Below, in pieces: positions 57,988-64,000 of a stretch of DNA of 64,000 nt. The notes under the pieces are model-generated. The model was given only the letters and a program-made list of their open reading frames with translations. It was not told the origin of the DNA and searched no databases. A program made the position numbers and the translations under genes. The DNA is taken from NCBI RefSeq assembly GCF_006542665.1, contig NZ_AP019735.1, positions 2,046,001 through 2,110,000 of the forward strand, in the 5' to 3' direction. Source of the stretch: Alistipes communis (GTDB lineage Bacteria > Bacteroidota > Bacteroidia > Bacteroidales > Rikenellaceae). Positions within the stretch are counted from its first letter, which is position 1, and each line of letters starts with the position of its first letter.

Positions 57988-59673
57988 TTACCACGGTTGC
58001 GGAATGTTGTTCATCGGGTTGGCTTCGACGCCGGCGAGAATCGCGGTCTGCGGGATTTGCAGGATGCGACGGTCGTCGTCGGGCGTCAGCGTGCTCGTCT
58101 GACCGGAGTTGTCGCGGTGCGTGACGGGGATGTTCCAACGCAGGATATCGTAGTAACGCTGTCCCTCGTAGAGGAACTCGATGCGGCGGAAGTCGAGGAT
58201 CGTCAGGATCAGTGCCTTTTGCAGACGCCCCTGCTCGCCGTCGAGGAAACGGCCCTTGTTGAAGTCGCTGTTGATGAAGGTGTTCGCACCGTTCAACTGC
58301 GCCGAGTAGTAGCTCAGGATCTTGGCTTGCGTAAGCGACGTGGTGGCGATGTCGAAATCGTCGGCCGGGATGCGCAGCTCGATGAAGCAGTTCAGATCGT
58401 CGAGCGCCTCGTCGAACTTGCCGAGCATCGTATTGGCCTCGGCGCGCGCCAGCAGCATCTCGTCGCTGCGGAAGAGCGGCAATTTGGTGTAGGCCGTACC
58501 GATTCCCTCGACGATGTCCGAATAGTAGAACTCCTCGTAATACTTCGCCAGCACCTTGCCCTTGGCACCGCCGCTGTACCCGTAGGCGCAGTTCGAATAG
58601 ACCCAGTCCGCGCCGGTGGCGTTCTCGGTGGTCAATTTGGTGAAGACCTCCTCGTTGAGCGTGTAACGGGTGTAAAGGTTCGCCGAGATGGTTCGCCCGA
58701 TGGCGGTCATCGGTTCGCTGAGCAGCAGGTTCGCGTTGCTGCCGGCCGACGCGAACTCCTGACCGATCTTGTCGGAGTTGTCGTTGTAGGTGCTTATCTT
58801 GTTCCAGTCGGTGAGATAGCTGCGGCAGAAGATGCGGCAGGGATCGCTCTCCGAGGGGAACCGGACAGGCGTCTTGGTGATCGTGTTCGAAGTGCCGGGT
58901 TTGTCGAAGAGGCTCGGCGTGGGGAAGAACTGGTTGACGTAGTATACTACGTTCTGATAGTCGCGCGTGAAGAGCGCCACGCGGGTTGCGAAGGCCAGGG
59001 CCGACTGGGGCGTGAAGTGGAACTTCGGCTCGTTGTAGTCGCTCGCGCTGCCGACGATTTTCATGCCGTCTTCGAGATCCTGGAGCACTTTCGAAAGCGT
59101 TACGGCGACGGTTTCGCGCGAGTATTCGGCATAGGTCGTCTTCTCGGGATCGGTGGCGTAGGGGATGCCCGGATTGCTGGCCATGTTGTCCAGATCGAAG
59201 AAGTCGCTGTACAGCGACAGCAGGCAGAAATGCGCATAGGCGCGGCACAGCAGCGCTTCGCCGCGCGAATGTTCGAGTTGCGTGGTCTGGCCGTGCGTTT
59301 TTTCCAGTTCGTCGATCGCTTCCAGGGCATGGTTGGCGGCCGCTACGGCCTCGTAGGCTGCCGACCAGTAGGGTTCGTAGCCGTCCCATGCGCCTTCGCC
59401 CGCAAGCGAGTATTCGCGCCAGCGGAAAGCGTCCTCCTGATAGGTGAAGAGCGAATTTACGCCCGCGATGGCCGTACCGTAGTCGACGAAGCCGTCGCAG
59501 CGGGCGTCGACTACCGAATAGAACGTGGAACTCGGATAGGCCGAAACCAGCAGCGCGGAGACTTTTTCCGGCGTATCGATGTAGGTACGATTGTCGGGAT
59601 CGGTGCCCAGAAAGTCGGAACAGCCCGAAAGGACTCCGGTCGAGGCGATCAGTGCGATGATTATTTTTCTCAT
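57988..59673 (-). CDS. SusD/RagB-type lipoprotein (locus 3)
   Basis: 561-aa SusD-family lipoprotein (ALIASTGVLSGCSDF). Features: DPDNRTYIDTPEKVSALLVSAYP at the mature N-terminus, RGEALLCRAYAHFCLLSLYSDFF (TPR-like), and C-terminal FRRIEFLYEGQRYYDILRWN with RRILQIPQTA. Binds the substrate above its SusC partner, whose gene ends 26 bases upstream. RagB-like context with a metallohydrolase makes peptide capture plausible. Confidence 0.94.
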   Translation of the reverse strand: MRKIIIALIASTGVLSGCSDFLGTDPDNRTYIDTPEKVSALLVSAYPSSTFYSVVDARCDGFVDYGTAIAGVNSLFTYQEDAFRWREYSLAGEGAWDGYEPYWSAAYEAVAAANHALEAIDELEKTHGQTTQLEHSRGEALLCRAYAHFCLLSLYSDFFDLDNMASNPGIPYATDPEKTTYAEYSRETVAVTLSKVLQDLEDGMKIVGSASDYNEPKFHFTPQSALAFATRVALFTRDYQNVVYYVNQFFPTPSLFDKPGTSNTITKTPVRFPSESDPCRIFCRSYLTDWNKISTYNDNSDKIGQEFASAGSNANLLLSEPMTAIGRTISANLYTRYTLNEEVFTKLTTENATGADWVYSNCAYGYSGGAKGKVLAKYYEEFYYSDIVEGIGTAYTKLPLFRSDEMLLARAEANTMLGKFDEALDDLNCFIELRIPADDFDIATTSLTQAKILSYYSAQLNGANTFINSDFNKGRFLDGEQGRLQKALILTILDFRRIEFLYEGQRYYDILRWNIPVTHRDNSGQTSTLTPDDDRRILQIPQTAILAGVEANPMNNIPQPW

Positions 59674-59699
59674 ATCTCTTTTCTCTCTTTTTTACTGAA

Positions 59700-62600
59700 T
59701 TAGAAGCCGAGGTTCAGCGACAGCGTGAACTGCGTGGTGGTAGGCATGGCCACACCGCCCGTGTTGTAGAATTCGGGGTCGCGGCCGTTGAGCGCCTTGT
59801 CCGAGTAGATCAGCCACGGATCCTTGACCGTGAAGCGGACGCTGGCGGTCTTGAAGAAGCGGCTCTTGCTGATCCAGTCCGACGAGAAGTCATAGTTGAG
59901 CGAGATGCTTTTCAGACGGATGAAATCGCCCTTGGCCACGCGCTTGCCCGTGTAGTTATAGGAGGCGTAGGTACCTGCATCGGTGATCGAGATCGAATTG
60001 TGCACGTAGTCGAGAATGGCCGGAACATCGCTGTCGCCCGACATGACGTAACGGTTCTTGAACTCGTTCGTCAGGGCGGCCAGGTCGCTGTACGACTGGC
60101 TGAAAATCGGGTCGAGGCGGATCACGTTGCCGGCCTGGTAGGTGAAGAAGGCGTTCAGCGAGAGATTCTTGTAGCGGACCGTGGTGTTGAAGCCGCCCGT
60201 CCACTTCGGGTCTACCTGGCCTTCGTAGATCAGGTAGTCGGTATCCGTTCCCTGCTTGTCGATCTCCTTGGTAATTTCACCCTTTTCGTTGATGTACAAT
60301 GGAATACCCGTTCCGGGTTCGAGACCTGCATAGGGGATCGAGAAGAGGCTGTTGACGGGATAACCCTCCTTATTGCCGCCTTCGTTGCGGATCAGCTCGT
60401 TGGTCTGCGTCAGGTTTTTGGCGTTCTTGATCCGGTTCCACGTATAACCCAGCGTAAAGTTGGCCGACCAGGTCCAGTCCTTCGAGCGGATGAACGTACC
60501 GCCCAGCGTGATGTCGTAGCCGTGCGAATCGAGGTCGGCGTAGTTGGCGTATTTCCAGAACTCGCCGCCGATGCCTGACGTCTTGACCGTAGCGATCAGG
60601 TCGAAGCCCTTGCGGTTGAAGTAGTCGAACGAGAAGTTCATCCGGTTGTTGAACAGCGTGACGTCCAGACCGGCGTTGAACTGGTAGCTCTTCTCCCAGG
60701 TCAGGTCGGAGTTTTCCAATGCCTCGATGTAGATCTGGTTCTCGCTGTGGCCGGGGTTGAAGGACTGCTGGTTGCGGAAGACCACGCCTGCGCTGGCCAG
60801 CTGCGGCATGGAGGCCGTCAGACCGTAGCTCAGACGGAGGCTCAGTACGTCGACCCAGTCGGAGGCGTTCTCCATGAACGATTCGTTCTGGATGTTCCAC
60901 TTGGCACCGAAGTTCCATGTAGGCAGCCAGCGCTTGTTGGCGCTCTTGCCCAATGCATTCGAACCGTCGACGCGGATCGTCGCCGAGATCGAGTATTTGC
61001 GGTCGAACGAATAGTCGGCGTTGGCATAGGCTGCTACGAAGCGGTCGAACAACTCCTCGGCCGAGTAGAGGTCGGTCTTGCGGTCGGCCATCATGCGGTA
61101 GAAGTTGGGATCGTTGTAGACCACGCCGCCCATCTTGTACTGGTAGCCGGGCTGCGTCGCGGAGGTGATGCGGCGGTCGGTGTATTTGATCTGCATACCG
61201 GCCAGCGCGTTCAGCTCGTGCATGTGGGCACCGTCCCAGACCTTGTTGTAGTTGAGCGAGTAGCGTATGTCGTAGTTGAGCATGCGGTAGTTGTTCGTGT
61301 TGTAGAAACCTCCCAACGGCAGTACGACGATCGGCTCGGCGTTGAGATCCTCCGTATTGTGCCACAAATAGGGGTTGTTCTGACGGATGGTCGAGTTGCC
61401 GGCGGCTCGATAGGCGTTGGCGACGTTCGAATCCTCGGTGATCTTGTGGAGCTGGTCGCTCTTCACGTAGCGGAGCGCTCCCGTGAAGTTGAATTTCAGA
61501 TCTTTGAGGATCGACCAGTTGAATTCGCCCTGCAGCTTGGCGTCCACAACGTTCAGTTCGATCTTGTTGTTTTCCAGCTCGTTGAAGATGTTGAACGGCG
61601 CGTAGTTCATCTGGACGTATTCCAAATTGCCGTTGTCGTCGTAGGGACGCACGGCGCGCGACGTATTCAGCGCGTAGCTGAAGGGGTTGATGTCGAATTC
61701 ACGCGACCATTCGCCCGTCACCGAGTTGATCTTGCGCGAATAGGAACCCGGAGCCGACTGGTCGCGGAACGATGCGACGGCCTGTACGCCGACCGAGATC
61801 TTCTCGCTGACGGTGTAGTCGTTGCGGAAATTCAGCGTGTAACGGCTTACTTCGTCGGCTACCGACCAGCCGTCGTCGCGAAGGAACCCGATCGAAGCGT
61901 AGGTGCGCGACTTGTCGGAACCGGTCGAGATGCTCAGCGTGTGCTCCTGCTGGAGGTTGTGCGTGAAAAGCTCGTCGAACCAGTCGGTGTTGGCCTTGGC
62001 GTATTTGAGCAGGAAGGCCTCGCGTGCGCTGCGCGTGTTCATCAGGTCGAATTTGCCCGTGTCCTTGTTGTAGGTCGAAATGGCCTTCCACATCAGACCG
62101 TAGGGGCCGTAGCTCGACGAGTTGAGAATGCTCTCGTTGAGCATACCCTTGCGGGCGATTTCCGACGTGACGGCCATCTGGTCGGCCGAGTTCATGATGT
62201 CGTAGTTCGAGTAGCGGGGCTTCGTGCGGATGGTGAAGTTGCCGGTGTAGTTGATGCGCGGCGCCCCCTTCTTACCCTTTTTAGTAGTGATGACCACCAC
62301 GCCGTTCATGGCGCGGGCACCGTAGAGGGCCGTTGCCGAGGCGTCTTTCAGGATGTCGAAGGTCTCGATGTCCGAGGCGTTGATGCCCGCCACCGACGAA
62401 CCCAGCAGCGTCGTCGGGTCGCCCGACGACAACTGGTCGTTGGAGATGTTGACGACATCTTCGAGCACGACGCCGTCGACTACCCACAGCGGCTTGTTCT
62501 CGCCGCTGAGCGACGTGACGCCGCGGATACGCACTTTGGGGGCGCTACCGAAGGTGCTCGAAACGTTCTGTACCGATACGCCGGCCACCTGTCCTTCGAG

Positions 62601-63023
62601 CATACGGCTCACGTCCGTGACGCCCGCGATGGCGACGTCGTCGGCCGAAATCTTGACCGACGAGCCGGTGAAACTCTCTTTCTTTGCGTTTTTGAAACCC
62701 GTCACGACGATCTGGTCGATCACGACTTCCGGTTTCAGTTTTGCGTTGACAACGTGATTTTTGCCGACCGTTACATTGAGGCTTTCATAGCCGATGTAGG
62801 TGAACGTCAGCACCGGATGCTCGCCTGCTGAGGCGGGGACCGGAAGGACGTAAGTGCCGTCTGCGAGCGTCGCTACGCCCGTCGTCGTACCGATCATGAC
62901 GGTGGCGCCGATAAGGGGCTGTCCGGTTTCGGCATCGACAACCTTTCCCGAAATCTTTATCTGTGCGAACGTCGCGCCGACGCTACCCAGACAGAGTACG
63001 AGCAGTAGTAAAAATTTTCTCAT
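59700..63023 (-). CDS. SusC/RagA-type TonB-dependent transporter (locus 3)
   Basis: 1107-aa outer-membrane transporter. Signal peptide LLLLVLCLGSVGATFAQ; carboxypeptidase-regulatory-like domain about 24-100 (KISGKVVDAETGQPLIGATV); plug with VDQIVVTGF-type TonB box (IDQIVVTGF), VSRMLEGQVAGVSVQN and DILKDASATALYGARAMNGVV; barrel ending TTQFTLSLNLGF. No STN domain, so it is not a FecR transducer. The ATG at 63023 gives the signal peptide; the frame opens at 63107. A nine-G tract lies in its promoter region. Confidence 0.95.
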   Translation of the reverse strand: MRKFLLLLVLCLGSVGATFAQIKISGKVVDAETGQPLIGATVMIGTTTGVATLADGTYVLPVPASAGEHPVLTFTYIGYESLNVTVGKNHVVNAKLKPEVVIDQIVVTGFKNAKKESFTGSSVKISADDVAIAGVTDVSRMLEGQVAGVSVQNVSSTFGSAPKVRIRGVTSLSGENKPLWVVDGVVLEDVVNISNDQLSSGDPTTLLGSSVAGINASDIETFDILKDASATALYGARAMNGVVVITTKKGKKGAPRINYTGNFTIRTKPRYSNYDIMNSADQMAVTSEIARKGMLNESILNSSSYGPYGLMWKAISTYNKDTGKFDLMNTRSAREAFLLKYAKANTDWFDELFTHNLQQEHTLSISTGSDKSRTYASIGFLRDDGWSVADEVSRYTLNFRNDYTVSEKISVGVQAVASFRDQSAPGSYSRKINSVTGEWSREFDINPFSYALNTSRAVRPYDDNGNLEYVQMNYAPFNIFNELENNKIELNVVDAKLQGEFNWSILKDLKFNFTGALRYVKSDQLHKITEDSNVANAYRAAGNSTIRQNNPYLWHNTEDLNAEPIVVLPLGGFYNTNNYRMLNYDIRYSLNYNKVWDGAHMHELNALAGMQIKYTDRRITSATQPGYQYKMGGVVYNDPNFYRMMADRKTDLYSAEELFDRFVAAYANADYSFDRKYSISATIRVDGSNALGKSANKRWLPTWNFGAKWNIQNESFMENASDWVDVLSLRLSYGLTASMPQLASAGVVFRNQQSFNPGHSENQIYIEALENSDLTWEKSYQFNAGLDVTLFNNRMNFSFDYFNRKGFDLIATVKTSGIGGEFWKYANYADLDSHGYDITLGGTFIRSKDWTWSANFTLGYTWNRIKNAKNLTQTNELIRNEGGNKEGYPVNSLFSIPYAGLEPGTGIPLYINEKGEITKEIDKQGTDTDYLIYEGQVDPKWTGGFNTTVRYKNLSLNAFFTYQAGNVIRLDPIFSQSYSDLAALTNEFKNRYVMSGDSDVPAILDYVHNSISITDAGTYASYNYTGKRVAKGDFIRLKSISLNYDFSSDWISKSRFFKTASVRFTVKDPWLIYSDKALNGRDPEFYNTGGVAMPTTTQFTLSLNLGF

Positions 63024-63145
63024 GCGCAAAAAATGATTAATATTGTATTCGTCTTTCGTTTCTTCGTTCGGGTGAATCGGTTTGCATAGTGCGCATCGTC
63101 TTTTCACCGCTTTCAGGAGCTTATATGTATAGTATATGTAGTCGA

Positions 63146-63153
63146 CAAAGATA
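63146..63153 (-). promoter_or_regulatory. -7 box of the third susC promoter
   Basis: TATCTTTG on the minus strand. The -33 position (about 63173-63176) falls inside the G9 tract; the next TTG (63181-63179) is 25 nt away instead of 19-20. Leader about 115 nt. Confidence 0.6.
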
Positions 63154-63168
63154 GGTATTTTTTCATTA

Positions 63169-63177
63169 CCCCCCCCC
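63169..63177 (-). repeat. Nine-base G tract in the third susC promoter
   Basis: C9 on the plus strand, G9 on the coding strand, covering the -33 position between a TTG and the -7 box. Changes in length would change the promoter spacing. Confidence 0.85.
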
Positions 63178-63427
63178 GCAATGTTAGGAATTTTTTTTGA
63201 GTTTTTTTAAATTGGTGACACAGTGATTGGAATTTATTCGATAAAATTGCAATTCGTAACTGAATTTCGTCTGGAAATTTCGGAATGTAATTAAAATGGC
63301 GGATCGGCGGGGAAAACGCTCCGAAAGAGGGTGCAGCGGCCGGACGACTGCCTGAAAACGTGTCGGTTGGGAGAGGCAGATTCGTGGACGCGAAACGGTT
63401 CGGGAAGGGCGTCGCGGAGGAACCGGA
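63178..63427. other. Intergenic region between ruvC and the third susC
   Basis: 250 bases: AT-rich with T8 and T7 runs up to about 63295, then GC-rich to the ruvC stop codon. No gene, hairpin terminator or RNA recognised. Confidence 0.5.
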
Positions 63428-64000
63428 TCAACGTTTGAGTTCGCGGTCGGGGTTCTCTTTGAGGAATTTTTCCCACGATTTGCTGCCGCGCGCCGACGCG
63501 GCCTTGCGGCCGCCGCCCAGCCCCTTGTTGCGTTCGTCGCCCAGTGCGGCGTTGAGCGGGCTGCACGACATGAAGTAATGGCACAGCGCCACGGCCATGC
63601 CGTCGGTCTCGTCGAGCTTCTTGGGGGTGTAGTCGATCCCCAGTATGCGGGTGACCAGTGCCGCCACCTGCTCTTTGGCTGCCGCCCCTCCGCCCGTGAT
63701 GCACTGCTTGATGCGGCTCGGCGCGTATTCGAAGACGGGGACGTCGCGGCAGAGCGCGGCGGCCATCGCCACGCCCTGCGCCCGTCCCAGTTTGAGCATG
63801 CTCTGCACGTTCTCGCCGAAGAACGGCGATTCGAGTGCCACCTCACGGGGGGCGTACTCGTCGACGAGCGCCCCCACGCGGTCGAAGATGCGGCGCAGTT
63901 TGGCGTAGGGATCCGTCAGTTTGTGGAGATCGATGGCTCCCATGACCACCGAGCGCAGTTCGCGCCCCGTGACCTCCACGACGCCGTAACCCATGTAGTT
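63428..64000 (-). CDS. ruvC: Holliday junction endonuclease RuvC (partial, N-terminus beyond window)
   Basis: Crossover-junction endodeoxyribonuclease that cuts Holliday junctions with RuvAB. About 190 codons are present. The reading frame runs off the right edge at NYMGYGVVEV, so only the first residues, with the first catalytic Asp, are missing. Visible: ALESPFFGENVQSMLKLG (second acidic residue), SRIKQCITGGGAAAKEQV, and TDGMAVALCHY near the third acidic position. The C-terminal tail beyond residue about 155 is basic (GLGGGRKAASARGSK). Confidence 0.93.
   Translation of the reverse strand, partial: NYMGYGVVEVTGRELRSVVMGAIDLHKLTDPYAKLRRIFDRVGALVDEYAPREVALESPFFGENVQSMLKLGRAQGVAMAAALCRDVPVFEYAPSRIKQCITGGGAAAKEQVAALVTRILGIDYTPKKLDETDGMAVALCHYFMSCSPLNAALGDERNKGLGGGRKAASARGSKSWEKFLKENPDRELKR

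Overview
The window looks like a chromosomal segment of a GC-rich member of the Bacteroidales. An Alistipes-like genome is my best guess, but it rests on gene style only. The evidence is three SusC/SusD pairs, a FecR/ECF-sigma pair, several TAnnTTTG (-7) boxes with TTTG or TTG about 19-20 nt upstream, an arginine operon carrying the Bacteroidetes N-succinylornithine-type transcarbamylase, and many lipoproteins with BACON or FISUMP-like domains. I see no insertion sequence, phage gene, integrase, CRISPR array or rRNA. The only RNA gene I can support is one tRNA-Arg. RuvC is cut by the right edge.

Layout. 0-8.5 kb is housekeeping and envelope: greA, dipeptidyl peptidase IV, a thioredoxin-fold lipoprotein, a conserved hypothetical, a LysM glucosaminidase, then a divergent DUF4254/glycosyltransferase-9/monooxygenase unit. 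8.5-13.4 kb reads leftward: a sulfatase, its anaerobic maturase, and two tandem duplicated glycerophosphodiesterases. 13.5-15.6 kb is a LacI regulator divergent from a ribokinase, with an operator palindrome just after the kinase promoter. 15.8-24.2 kb is an apparently complete leftward arginine operon: GNAT, argG, argC, (structured 350-bp gap), argD, argF', argB, argE', argH. 24.9-39.3 kb is a polysaccharide-utilisation-type locus: AraC regulator, sugar-isomerase-like protein, calcineurin-like phosphoesterase, BACON/FN3 lipoprotein, SusC, SusD and a large GH106-like hydrolase. 39.5-43.6 kb is glpABC. 43.9-54.9 kb is a second Sus locus: FecR anti-sigma, STN-type SusC, SusD, FISUMP-like lipoprotein, glycerophosphodiesterase and S1/P1 nuclease, with the ECF sigma gene convergent at its far end. 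55.3 kb is tRNA-Arg. 55.6-63.0 kb is a third, leftward Sus locus with a zinc-metallohydrolase lipoprotein and a DUF4302 lipoprotein. ruvC follows.

How it may work together. The most interesting inference is a phosphodiester-scavenging module. A transducing SusC/SusD pair sits with a surface glycerophosphodiesterase and a P1-fold nuclease/phospholipase-like enzyme, directly beside the respiratory glycerol-3-phosphate dehydrogenase GlpABC that could burn the released glycerol-3-phosphate. Two more glycerophosphodiesterases lie 30-45 kb away. In the AraC-controlled locus, the promoters of the isomerase and of susC share a 15/16-identical element at exactly the same distance from the -7 box, a good candidate for the regulator's operator. 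Four exact 9-nt G/C tracts occur; one lies inside a SusC signal-peptide coding region and one in the promoter region of another susC, so both are phase-variation candidates.
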